Source: an uncultured Shewanella sp.
GTDB lineage: Bacteria; Pseudomonadota; Gammaproteobacteria; Enterobacterales; Shewanellaceae
DNA: 64,000 nt
NCBI RefSeq assembly: GCF_947501225.1
Contig: NZ_CANMUW010000010.1
Span: 107,714 to 171,713 of the forward strand
Direction of reading: 5' to 3'
The notes beneath the pieces are model-generated. The model was not told the DNA's origin and did not search any database. It was given only the letters and a program-made list of their open reading frames with translations. Of this stretch, positions 1 through 8,189 are shown piece by piece. Positions within the stretch are counted from its first letter, which is position 1. The number at the start of each line of letters is the position of its first letter. A program made the position numbers and the translations under genes.

Positions 1-2
1 AT

Positions 3-983
3 TTGAAACCTATGATCAATGGCGAAGGGGAGGTGGATGTCTCTATCGGTGGCGACCAATACAGTCTGTCTACCGATGTCGGTTTTAACTTCCTCAATTT
101 TGACTTCTATAACGCTGACTCACAAGAGATTTTCGAATACCTGATGTTTGCGGATCGCCGTTCATACAAGCAGATGACGCCATTGATGCGTTATGGTGCC
201 GACAAGGTATTAAAGACCGACATCATGCGCCAATCTAAGTATAAAGGCTGGATCAATACCGGTCCCTTCGAAGGTCAGGAGGTCGAAATTCAGATCTGGA
301 AGAAGATCATCGAGCCCGGCAAGTTTGGTAAAGAGGGGAAGTACGGTAAGCCGTTACTGCTGGAAATTGGTTTCGAAGGCAAAACCAAGAACCGAGAGGA
401 CCTCAACAAGCTAAACAGCTGGCTCTACGGCAAGTTGAAACAGGCAGGTCTGCTGGCTGAAGATCAGTCTCAATCCAAAACTGAGATCGCGTTTGCCGTC
501 AGTAAGCGTTTTAACGCCAAGAAGCAGCCTAAGACTCCGGATGTCACTCCTGAGGTTAAGATTGCCGCGCTTGATGGCATCAAGACCCGTAACCTCGATG
601 GCAGCATCAATGTGAAGACTAACGGCGTTAAGCAGACTATTGCAGGCGAGAAAGGTGTTCAGGGTGAGGTGTATCAAACGGCTTTGAATGATGAGCCACT
701 TTCGGTAGTCGTGTTGGGTGGTAAGGGCAACATGAAGCAGGCTTTTGCAAAAGTGGTGGGGGCTAAAGGCAAGTTGTTGGTGGCCGTAGCTCAAGGCTCC
801 TCTTTGGATAACGCTAAAAGCCGGGCAAAGATTGCCGCTGAGTTAGACGGTGGTAATTCACTGAAAGGCTATGAGTTATTGGGTGATACCGCAAGAGATT
901 ACCTTAAGCCTATCATCAAGAAGAATATGGATATTAAGGCTCGCAGCAATCAGCACTACTACTGGACCGGTGTTGCAGAGTAG
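3..983 (+). CDS. Unrecognised protein, probably cut at its 5' end
   Basis: The frame is open from the window edge. The first possible starts are a TTG at 3 and an ATG at 12, and no ribosome binding site can be judged, so the true start may lie outside the window. The 326 visible residues have no signal peptide or membrane segment and are rich in Lys, Gly and Asp. I recognise no family or catalytic motif. The N-terminal third looks like a mixed strand/helix domain (FNFLNFDFYNADSQEIFEYL), followed by a Lys-rich linker near residues 165-185 and a C-terminal domain with a Gly-rich VVVLGGKGNMKQ stretch. It lies upstream of, and in line with, the pyrophosphatase gene across a 120-base gap. No function is assigned. 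Confidence 0.6.
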   Translation: MKPMINGEGEVDVSIGGDQYSLSTDVGFNFLNFDFYNADSQEIFEYLMFADRRSYKQMTPLMRYGADKVLKTDIMRQSKYKGWINTGPFEGQEVEIQIWKKIIEPGKFGKEGKYGKPLLLEIGFEGKTKNREDLNKLNSWLYGKLKQAGLLAEDQSQSKTEIAFAVSKRFNAKKQPKTPDVTPEVKIAALDGIKTRNLDGSINVKTNGVKQTIAGEKGVQGEVYQTALNDEPLSVVVLGGKGNMKQAFAKVVGAKGKLLVAVAQGSSLDNAKSRAKIAAELDGGNSLKGYELLGDTARDYLKPIIKKNMDIKARSNQHYYWTGVAE

Positions 984-1106
984 CTGAAATCCCAGCTCTG
1001 GGGGAGGGGGCAACCCTTCCCTATACACCAGGTATCTAAGTCCGGTCAGGCTTAAGGAGTTCGGCCGGAACTCAAATAAGAAAATAATTAATTACGGGGA
1101 AGTATC

Positions 1107-2132
1107 ATGACTTTTCATCGTTTAACACTCGTTGCGCTATCATTAACTGCGGCCATGGCATTACCTTGTCAGAGCGCCGACCTCGACCTTTCACTCAATG
1201 CACAGCCTATCTCATCCGATACGCTTTGGTTTGGGCACACGACCCCTGATACCGATACCATTGTTTCGGCCATCGCTGCCGCCGAAGTCTACGGTGGACA
1301 GGCCCGCAGTACGGGGAAGTTAAATAAAGAGACTCAATTTGTATTGGATCAGCTAAATGTAAAAACACCACCACTGGCCAGAAACCTGGAAAACGCCAAG
1401 GTGGCATTGGTAGATTTCAACCAGACGACACAACTGATGAAAGGGGTGGAGCAAAACAATATCCAGGCGGTGATAGACCACCATGCCCTGAGAGATAACC
1501 CTATCTCACTGTCGGCACCTATCAGCATCAATATTAAGCCCTGGGGCTCGGCGGCCACCATCATTGCCGATGATGCCCTGGATCATGGTAAGACGCTCTC
1601 AAAAACCATGTCCGGCCTACTGCTCGCGGGCATCCTGTCGGATACGCTAAACCTTAAATCAGTAACCACGACGCAACGTGACAGGGAGCTGGTTAAGACG
1701 CTTTCGGCAAAGGCAAACCTTAACCCCGATGAGTTTGCCCAGGGCATGTTCAGGGCAAAATCGGATCTGTCGGATGTCAGTGGATATGACATAGTCGTCG
1801 GGGACTACAAGAACTATACGGTTAATGGCAAGGAGATAGGGTTTGGCGTTGCCGAAGTGCTGGACTCGAGCGAGTTGCTTGGGCGTGTAGATGAGCTGCG
1901 CGGGGCTATGGCGAAGGCACGTAAGAATCAGAAACGGGAGCAGATCTTCTTCGCTATCGTCGATATGCAGAAGAAGACCGCCTATGTAATCACCAACAGC
2001 GATAGCGAGGCTAAGACAGCCACTAAAGCCTACGGGGTGAAACAGAACAGTCAGGGCATTTTCGTGTTGGAGGACACTCTGTCCCGTAAGAGACAGATGA
2101 TGCCGGCGATTAAGAGGGCGTTAGCCAATTAA
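1107..2132 (+). CDS. Exported family II (Mn-dependent) inorganic pyrophosphatase
   Basis: This should hydrolyse pyrophosphate to phosphate. It has the DHH-family signatures of family II enzymes: GHTTPDTDT at residues 43-51 (His44, Asp48 and Asp50 as metal ligands), Asp103, the DHH motif at 124-126, Asp179 in SDTLNLKS, and the C-terminal substrate motif SRKRQMMP at 326-333. The length of the mature part fits the family (about 310 aa). The first 23 residues form a clear signal peptide ending ...CQSA, so the enzyme is probably periplasmic, unlike the usual cytosolic members. The residue after Asp103 is Phe where I recall His in cytosolic homologues. The start at 1107 follows GGGGAAGT and is the one that gives the signal peptide. 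Family assignment is firm; location is inferred. Confidence 0.88.
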   Translation: MTFHRLTLVALSLTAAMALPCQSADLDLSLNAQPISSDTLWFGHTTPDTDTIVSAIAAAEVYGGQARSTGKLNKETQFVLDQLNVKTPPLARNLENAKVALVDFNQTTQLMKGVEQNNIQAVIDHHALRDNPISLSAPISINIKPWGSAATIIADDALDHGKTLSKTMSGLLLAGILSDTLNLKSVTTTQRDRELVKTLSAKANLNPDEFAQGMFRAKSDLSDVSGYDIVVGDYKNYTVNGKEIGFGVAEVLDSSELLGRVDELRGAMAKARKNQKREQIFFAIVDMQKKTAYVITNSDSEAKTATKAYGVKQNSQGIFVLEDTLSRKRQMMPAIKRALAN

Positions 2133-2147
2133 AATGTGGCCACATAT

Positions 2148-2171
2148 AGTTTTTTGAGCCATCAAAAAACT
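2148..2171. terminator. Hairpin downstream of the pyrophosphatase gene
   Basis: Perfect 10-bp arms AGTTTTTTGA / TCAAAAAACT with a 4-base loop lie 16 bases after the stop codon at 2132. A 12-base palindrome ATGTGGCCACAT (2134-2145) sits just before it. A-rich and T-rich arms make it a weak intrinsic terminator in either direction. Confidence 0.4.
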
Positions 2172-2246
2172 GGCAGGAAAGAGTGGATTCTGATTGCACT
2201 AAGGGTCCACCTCAAAAGTAATATCACTCCGACTCCATCTCATTGA

Positions 2247-3008
<762 letters not shown>

Positions 3009-3040
3009 TAACGCTTGCTGCTCTGCCCGCTAAATGAAAC

Positions 3041-3070
3041 AAAGCCTCGATAAATCGAGGCTTTGTGTTT
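3041..3070. terminator. Intrinsic terminator between adenylate kinase and island left end
   Basis: Arms AAAGCCTCGAT (3041-3051) and ATCGAGGCTTT (3054-3064) form a stem with a T-rich tail. By position it would have been the shared terminator of the adenylate kinase gene and yicC before the island inserted. The island brings a look-alike at 14364-14387. Confidence 0.85.
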
Positions 3071-3095
3071 TTAAAGAGGTTTAGCGGAGAACTAT

Positions 3096-3116
3096 TTACT
3101 CTACGTTCTGGATCTG
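3096..3116. repeat. attL core (21-bp direct repeat)
   Basis: Sequence begins TTACTCTACGTTCTGG. Read on the minus strand it encodes QIQNVE-stop, the YicC C-terminus, and it differs from attR only at a wobble base (G against A). This is the old yicC end left behind on the far side of the island. Confidence 0.93.
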
Positions 3117-3422
3117 AATATTGCTTATTGTTATTTTGCTCTTTGTTATCAGTACGTTTGTTGTTTTATGTATGTTCTTGGTTTACTCTGCCCACCATCG
3201 TGCCCACCATCGTGCCTACCATTAGTAGAACAAAATGTGTGAAACGAATTTTCTTGAGCTTGGGGCGATGCTCTATATTGGTGGCATTATTTCATGTGAC
3301 AAGAATTTCTAGAAATTTGTTAGGTTTATCATTTAAACATCGCCAATTCATGTGTAGAATCTTGATGTGAATAGAGGTTGAAAATCAACCATTTTCCTAA
3401 CTCAACAGACAAGGAATGTTAA
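3117..3422. other. Left-end non-coding stretch of the island
   Basis: This carries the arm-type repeats (3189-3221) and presumably the promoter of the defence-like operon that starts at 3423. The frame open across 3065-3370 has a composition unlike a protein gene and no ribosome binding site, so I treat the stretch as non-coding. Confidence 0.6.
3189..3221 (+). repeat. Left arm-type integrase repeats
   Basis: TGCCCACCA occurs at 3189-3197 and 3201-3209, and TGCCTACCA at 3213-3221, with an exact 12-bp period. The same nonamer in the same orientation recurs at the right end (14266-14318). Position about 75-125 bp inside the att core and matching copies at both ends fit arm-binding sites of the integrase. 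Confidence 0.75.
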
Positions 3423-4544
3423 ATGCGTTTGCATACCCTGAACCCAAATCAGAAGTATTGGGTTGTACGCCCAGGCGAGAATGGGCGTTATTTTGAGCAT
3501 TTTCGTGAAAATAATATTATGTGCTTAGGGCATATGGATGCAGTTCCTGTTGAGTCAGAAGGCTTTGTTGGTGCTAATAGTTTAGAGAGAATTGAAAGTG
3601 AGATTCGGGCACTAGAGAATAAGAAAAATCTCGATGACAGAGAATCAGCAAGTCAGCTATCAAAGAAATTATCTCAAGTGCGTACATTCGTTGATGATAT
3701 GTCTGTTGGTGATATTGTTTTTACCTTGGATTCAGATCGAATTTTACTTGGAACTATTAAATCCCAAGCCTTTGTTGATACAACGCCTCTTCGAGGTGCT
3801 GAAAGTAGAAGAGCTTCAGCGACCTTTTTGAATTATAAACTTCGACGATTCGTTGAGTGGGAGTTTCCTAAGCCGAGGCAAGGTATCCCATTGGTGGTTC
3901 GTGTTAGTTTGGCAGCTAATCAAACAGTTTTTTCTCTAGAAAATCATAAGTTGATGCTAAATCACTGGCTATTTAGTATGTTTCAGTTAGATGAAAAAAT
4001 ATATTTTTCTACTAAGTTGTCAGAAGATGAAGGGATAAGTCAGTTTCATGTGACTGAGTTTCAAAGGATGATTCAAAAGCTTGAGTTGCTTTCAGGGCTT
4101 ATACAGTCAGGAGAAATTAATAATGATAGTATTTTGGATGACACCCTAGTAAATAGAGTTGAATCTGAGTATGTCGTCAAAGGTTTAAAAGCAGAGTTTA
4201 CGCTCACTACTAAAAATGTGTTTATGTCTCCTGGAAATATTTGGAGTGAAATGAATGCGGATAAAACAAGAGCTGCAATCTTTTCGATGCTACTTTCCAC
4301 ATTTTTTTCAACAAGTGTTGATGCGGAAGAATATGTAGCTTTAAGTGAAGATGTTAGAAATGTTACGCTCAAGGTTGCTGAGAAATTTAATGAACATTCT
4401 AAGTTTGATATTTTTAAATCTTCCATTGGTGCGAGTTTGGATAAACCAAATAAAGGCATTCCTGCTATAAAAGTTACTAGTAAAATCCCAGAGAACGAAA
4501 TTATTTTTCCAGAGGATAATGAAGAGGGGGTTACCGGGTTATGA
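3423..4544 (+). CDS. EVE/PUA-like domain protein, candidate defence sensor
   Basis: The 373-residue protein opens with KYWVVRPGENGRYFEHFREN at residues 11-30, then a hydrophobic MCLGHMD strand, and near residues 97-110 has SVGDIVFTLDSDRILLG. This order (W-V-x-R-x-G-x-x-G, a short I/V-x-x-G strand, then a GD-x-V-...-hydrophobic-G strand) is how EVE-like/PUA-fold modules at the front of Mrr-type restriction proteins read; such modules bind modified bases. The rest (about residues 150-373) has no motif I recognise, and no nuclease PD-(D/E)XK pattern is obvious. AAGGA lies 7 bases before the ATG. The stop overlaps the next start as ATGA, so the two proteins are probably made together. It is AT-rich island cargo. 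Sensor role is inference. Confidence 0.6.
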   Translation: MRLHTLNPNQKYWVVRPGENGRYFEHFRENNIMCLGHMDAVPVESEGFVGANSLERIESEIRALENKKNLDDRESASQLSKKLSQVRTFVDDMSVGDIVFTLDSDRILLGTIKSQAFVDTTPLRGAESRRASATFLNYKLRRFVEWEFPKPRQGIPLVVRVSLAANQTVFSLENHKLMLNHWLFSMFQLDEKIYFSTKLSEDEGISQFHVTEFQRMIQKLELLSGLIQSGEINNDSILDDTLVNRVESEYVVKGLKAEFTLTTKNVFMSPGNIWSEMNADKTRAAIFSMLLSTFFSTSVDAEEYVALSEDVRNVTLKVAEKFNEHSKFDIFKSSIGASLDKPNKGIPAIKVTSKIPENEIIFPEDNEEGVTGL

Positions 4545-5254
4545 TTGCTTTAATAGCATTAGTTCTAGTATTACTAGTCCTAGCTGTTTATATAGCGGTT
4601 GTAAAAAAACTAGGGGCGCAGGGGGAAAAATACTCTGCATTTGCTTCAGCATTTCAACATCTGTTTGTTGTTATTTCAATAATATTCACTGCAGCTTGGA
4701 CATTGCAAACTTTCGATGTTTTAAACCAAAAAGAAAAGGCGGAGGCTGACTTAAAAGAGTTGCAAGAAAGAATTAATAATACTGAATCAACAAATATAAT
4801 AATTGATACTCAAGTCGTTGATTATGTAGTTAATAAGGAAAGGGAACGAGGCGTTATCATTGATGTAACAATAAAAAATCAAGGTAAATCAAAAGTATCA
4901 TTTGATCTTTCTAATTCGCCATTAAAAATATACCAAGTTGAAGCTTCTGGAGTAAAAATAGGTAGTAAAGAGGTACTTAAACCCAAACTTTACAGGGACT
5001 TGGCTGAGTTAGGTCGAGGTGGTGCTAAACCAAAAGGCAAAAACGTTCCTATAGATAGGTGGATTTCGTTGGCCTCATCGGAAAGAACATTGAGCTACTT
5101 TGTTACTTTAAAAGAAAGTGAAATGTATTACATAGTATTTTCTTCTAAAGCTATAGGTATGCAATCTATTGATGCGGAATGCCATGGTGAATCTGAATCA
5201 GAGTGTGATTGGTTTGTGTCAAAATATTTTTTTGTTGGTGGAAAAAATAGATAA
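4541..5254 (+). CDS. Two-helix membrane protein partnered with the EVE-like protein
   Basis: The 237 residues start with two hydrophobic segments (about 2-16 and 37-57) separated by a Lys-rich loop, then a short coiled coil with heptad-like KEKAEADLKELQERI (about 66-80), then a strand-rich domain to the end with two Cys in ECHGESESEC. The Lys-rich loop suggests that it is cytoplasmic and that the C-terminal domain is periplasmic, but this is weak. I recognise no enzyme motif. ATGA overlap with the upstream gene implies translational coupling. Paired with a putative nucleic-acid sensor, a membrane effector is a reasonable guess, as in many abortive-infection systems; it is only a guess. Confidence 0.65.
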   Translation: MIALIALVLVLLVLAVYIAVVKKLGAQGEKYSAFASAFQHLFVVISIIFTAAWTLQTFDVLNQKEKAEADLKELQERINNTESTNIIIDTQVVDYVVNKERERGVIIDVTIKNQGKSKVSFDLSNSPLKIYQVEASGVKIGSKEVLKPKLYRDLAELGRGGAKPKGKNVPIDRWISLASSERTLSYFVTLKESEMYYIVFSSKAIGMQSIDAECHGESESECDWFVSKYFFVGGKNR

Positions 5255-5343
5255 CCGATTAACTGGCCAAAATGTATCTTATTCTGAAAAACAGAACTTA
5301 GATTGACTTGGTGATTTTCTACGTATATTAATCACATTTACTT

Positions 5344-5658
5344 CTACTTTTCCTTTAACTCTTTAATTTTCATATCTTTATATCCTGAGCTTTTACCTGA
5401 CCCGTAATTGCCAAAAATAACAGAATCCTGTAATTTGTTAAGTATTTCATGATGCTTTTTTGTTTCTTCTAATATTGTGTCAATTTTTTCTGAAAATTTA
5501 GATTCATATGTGTCTTCTGCTTGATGTTTCAAGCTGAATTCAAGTCTAGAAGTAATCTCAGCGTTAAGGCTACGTTTATTAGCCTTAGATGCTTCCTCCA
5601 GGTCAGATTTTAATTCATGCGGAATTCTGATCCGCATTTGATGGTGCTCTCTGCTCAT
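5344..5658 (-). CDS. Arc-type ribbon-helix-helix DNA-binding protein
   Basis: The N-terminus has the Arc/MetJ pattern: a short strand MRIRIP (residues 8-13), then two helices HELKSDLEEASKANKRSLNA and EITSRLEFSL ending near residue 44. The rest (about 50-104) is a charged, likely coiled-coil segment EKIDTILEETKKHHEILNKL and a Lys-rich tail, probably for oligomerisation. It reads toward the membrane-protein gene and stops 90 bases from it. AGAGGT precedes the ATG at 5658. A 37-bp perfect palindrome sits 47 bases upstream, so it most likely represses its own promoter and perhaps the divergent HNH gene. Family assignment is good; targets are inferred. Confidence 0.8.
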   Translation of the reverse strand: MSREHHQMRIRIPHELKSDLEEASKANKRSLNAEITSRLEFSLKHQAEDTYESKFSEKIDTILEETKKHHEILNKLQDSVIFGNYGSGKSSGYKDMKIKELKEK

Positions 5659-5684
5659 GACTTACCTCTCATAGTTAGTCTGTC

Positions 5685-5713
5685 ATTTTACCAAAATTTT
5701 TACTTGACAGCAA
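5685..5713 (-). promoter_or_regulatory. Promoter of the ribbon-helix-helix gene
   Basis: On the minus strand an extended -10, TGGTAAAAT, ends at 5685. The -35 position, 17 bases away, reads TTGCTG (5708-5713) and lies inside the palindrome, so bound repressor would block RNA polymerase. A further TGTCA half-site overlaps the -10 (5681-5685). Confidence 0.55.
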
Positions 5714-5741
5714 TTGTCACACGGTGTGACAATTGCTGTCA
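5705..5741. promoter_or_regulatory. 37-bp perfect palindromic operator
   Basis: Arms TGACAGCAATTGTCACAC (5705-5722) and its exact complement (5724-5741) flank one G. Each arm itself contains TGACA and TGTCA, giving four half-sites. It lies between the divergent regulator and HNH genes. Ribbon-helix-helix repressors bind such repeated half-sites in tandem. Confidence 0.8.
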
Positions 5742-5837
5742 GTTGCGTTATTTGATGAAAGTGGGCTCTGATATTTTAATTTTTGTTGTTTTAAGTTGTT
5801 AATATGTTGGCTTTTAACTTAAAAAAAGGGGGGGAGG

Positions 5838-6947
5838 ATGCTTATAGAGAAGCTATGTAAGTCTTGTGGCAGTATGTTGAATATTTCAAATTTTTACCGT
5901 TCAAAGATTATTAAGGACGGTTTTGTTAATAAGTGCAAAAACTGTATGAAAAAACAAGCAAGTAAAAGGCATAAACATACTTGCATGCAGTGTAAGTCTG
6001 ATTTTACAAGCTCTATAGCAATCTCAAAGTACTGTTCCTCTTCATGCTCTGTGAATGCTAGAAGAAAGAGGGTTGAAGTTGAATGTGCATTTTGTAAAGC
6101 CGCAATAGAAGTGATGCAATGCAAAATTAGAATGCATAAAAAGTTTTATTGCGATAAGACCTGTAAAGCAGAAAACCAAAGGCTAATGGTCGGGAGTGCA
6201 CATCATAACTACAATAGAGTTGAATATAGCTGTGATGGGTGTAATAAACTAATAGATGTTGTCCCTAACCGTATCGAAAGGCAAAAATATATTTTCTGTT
6301 CTAAAGGTTGCTTTAAAAGTAATGTTGGTAAATTCTATTTAGGTGAGAATAATGGCAATTATATTAAGTCGATAAGTAAAATTTGTCCAGAATGCGCTCG
6401 AGACTTTGAAAGAAAACCAGGGCAGTTTGAGCATAATGTCTCATATTGCTCGAGAGAGTGTTATTTTACATCACGACGAAAACTTGATTTAAAAATTGAT
6501 AGAGTGCAGTTGACTTGCCCTTGTTGTAAACAGTTGTTCAAAAGGTTACCTTCGCAGATAAAAGGTAAAAAGAACATCTATTGCTCTAAACAATGTAAAA
6601 ATGTTGACCATGGAAAAATATATTTCGGTAGTTCTCACCCTAGATTTAATGCGGAGCTGACAGATGATGAAAGGGTGGACAGAAGAAAGTCTAATGAATA
6701 TTATATTTGGCGTGAGAAAGTTTACGCGCGTGATAATTATACGTGTCAATGTTGCAAAGATAATAAAGGTAAAAACTTAAATGCGCATCATAAGTATAGT
6801 TATAGAGATAACGAAGACCTTAGGACTGTTTTGAGTAATGGTGTTACTCTCTGTAAGCGTTGTCACAGTAAATTTCATGATATATACGGGTATGGGAATA
6901 ATACAAAAGAGCAGTTTGATGTTTTTTTAAAGGTGTATGGAAACTAG
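5838..6947 (+). CDS. HNH endonuclease with six tandem zinc fingers
   Basis: The C-terminal HNH nuclease has CQCC (303-306), AHH (316-318) and LCKRCHSKFH (338-347), which supply the zinc knuckle and the catalytic His pair. Before it run six Cys4 modules of CxxC...(F/Y)CSxxC type: C7/C10-C33/C36, C49/C52-C66/C70, C83/C86-C105/C109, C132/C135-C154/C158, C183/C186-C204/C208 and C227/C230-C249/C253. Such repeats usually contact DNA, so a long recognition site is plausible, as in homing endonucleases. AGGA just before ATG 5838 lies in a run of seven A and seven G that could slip and change expression. No intron or intein host is visible nearby. It may be a selfish nuclease or a defence nuclease. 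Confidence 0.85.
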   Translation: MLIEKLCKSCGSMLNISNFYRSKIIKDGFVNKCKNCMKKQASKRHKHTCMQCKSDFTSSIAISKYCSSSCSVNARRKRVEVECAFCKAAIEVMQCKIRMHKKFYCDKTCKAENQRLMVGSAHHNYNRVEYSCDGCNKLIDVVPNRIERQKYIFCSKGCFKSNVGKFYLGENNGNYIKSISKICPECARDFERKPGQFEHNVSYCSRECYFTSRRKLDLKIDRVQLTCPCCKQLFKRLPSQIKGKKNIYCSKQCKNVDHGKIYFGSSHPRFNAELTDDERVDRRKSNEYYIWREKVYARDNYTCQCCKDNKGKNLNAHHKYSYRDNEDLRTVLSNGVTLCKRCHSKFHDIYGYGNNTKEQFDVFLKVYGN

Positions 6948-7309
6948 GTGATGTGATGGGGGCTGCTCCCAATGAAAAACCTAGCAGTTCCCCTGCATGA
7001 GTAGGGCCCTTAGTTGCTTACACTTGCTTGATATATTTATATATTAGTTAGTAATAATGCTATTGAATAACTTGATGTTTGCGCTGCTTCCTTACTTTTT
7101 TTGCTCACGAACTAATGATTGAACATTCCTTTTCCTGATGGGGGCGGCCTGAAGCTGATGTTGCCAGCATCTGGATAGTTATCTGGTCGGGTCTTCTATT
7201 CATTTAGAATTGTTTTGTAACCCTCCTTATTTTTAAATAAGAAGGGTTACAGTGGCTATAGATGAGTATAACAGCTTGAGTAATTTGATTACTTTATTCT
7301 ATTGAATAG
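6948..7309. other. Intergenic region between convergent genes
   Basis: It holds a bulged stem GGGGCTGCT...AGCAGTTCCCC near 6960-6997 right after the HNH gene and a second, longer hairpin at 7217-7250. I see no coding frame or RNA gene in it. Confidence 0.5.
7217..7250. terminator. Long hairpin before the convergent exported-protein gene
   Basis: Arms GTAACCCTCCTTATTT (7217-7232) and AAATAAGAAGGGTTAC (7235-7250) pair with one mismatch over 16 bp and a 2-base loop. There is no clear T run, so it may be a bidirectional terminator or a remnant repeat. Confidence 0.45.
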
Positions 7310-7756
7310 TTATATATCGCCACACTTTATCGTTAGGCTGTGATTGTTTTCATCTACAAGTTCGGTTACCAGCATAAGCTCAGATGACAGTTGAGTATAT
7401 TTTTCTTCATCCAATCTAGGCCACATATTCTTAGCTAGTTTTTCCGTTGGGAAGAAGTTGGTTGTTACCTTGTGTAATGAATTACATTGTTCTTGTGTAA
7501 GGTATTTCGACTTACCGCTAAATGAAACTTTTAGTCCAAGCCTGTTGTTTTGCTCAATGACTGATGTGTTGTAAAAATCGAATTTGGTATTTTTAATTGA
7601 GTCACCTTTTGCTTTTTGTGTTGTAAATGCAGAAAAAATTTCCAACTGCATTTTTCCAAGATCGTACTTCGTTGCTGGTGTTTCTTTTAGTTCATCTAGC
7701 ACACCAGCATTAACTGAAAATGTAGCTGCTAAAAATAGAGTTAAGAATAGTCTCAT
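7310..7756 (-). CDS. Small exported protein of unknown function
   Basis: A signal peptide of about 17 residues (MRLFLTLFLAATFSVNA) precedes a 130-residue mature part that is mostly polar, with two Cys (in QEQCNSLH and IKCGDI) that could form one disulfide. No family recognised. It is followed on the same strand by nothing closer than the convergent HNH gene, and a second small exported-protein gene lies upstream in the same direction with an intergenic gap of about 90 bases. GGAGCAGTAA stands before the ATG. Likely periplasmic island cargo. Confidence 0.65.
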   Translation of the reverse strand: MRLFLTLFLAATFSVNAGVLDELKETPATKYDLGKMQLEIFSAFTTQKAKGDSIKNTKFDFYNTSVIEQNNRLGLKVSFSGKSKYLTQEQCNSLHKVTTNFFPTEKLAKNMWPRLDEEKYTQLSSELMLVTELVDENNHSLTIKCGDI

Positions 7757-7847
7757 TTACTGCTCCAATGTTTTTAATGTAATTGGCTAGATATTGCCTA
7801 CATAGGTAATATCTAGCCATACTTGGTCTTGTGAGGTATATATTTGT

Positions 7848-8189
7848 TTAGCACCCTTTTAGCGGCTCATAGCAAATAATTTTATTATTGATTTTGTTTT
7901 TAGAAAAAATTGCATACATTCCTGGAGTTACTGCAAACATGTCGCCCTTTTTCATTACCTCAGCTCCTTTTTGTGCTTTGCTTTTTTGATGATAAAACCA
8001 AAGAACACAGAAACGGTTACTTGAGCATAATGATTTACCTATTTCATCAAGCTTGCGTTCTGTCAATTGTCTATCCTCAGTGAGGAGAACTTTAGAGTTT
8101 CCTTTGTCGTACATGACATCAAAATCAGCTCCAGTTGCACTTAATGAGAAGAGGACTCCGACGAGCAAAACTAATGGCATCCATTTCAT
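7848..8189 (-). CDS. Small exported protein of unknown function
   Basis: The best start is the ATG at 8189, preceded by AAGGA at a good distance, giving 113 residues; longer in-frame starts (to 8246) lack a ribosome binding site. Residues 1-20 (MKWMPLVLLVGVLFSLSATG) are a signal peptide. The mature part is basic and has four Cys (CSSNRFC and CYEPLKGC), suggesting two disulfides. I recognise no family. It lies just upstream of the other small exported protein and may share its transcript. Confidence 0.62.
   Translation of the reverse strand: MKWMPLVLLVGVLFSLSATGADFDVMYDKGNSKVLLTEDRQLTERKLDEIGKSLCSSNRFCVLWFYHQKSKAQKGAEVMKKGDMFAVTPGMYAIFSKNKINNKIICYEPLKGC

Noticed and set aside
3065-3370. 101-residue open frame across the island left end
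   Set aside because: It runs through attL and the arm-type repeats, has no ribosome binding site and a composition unlike its neighbours.
5344-5658. GNYGSGKS in the ribbon-helix-helix protein looks like a Walker A motif
   Set aside because: The 104-residue protein has no room for a P-loop NTPase fold and no Walker B; chance match.
7217-7250. Hairpin as an integron attC site
   Set aside because: No integron integrase, no conserved attC core sites and no cassette array nearby.
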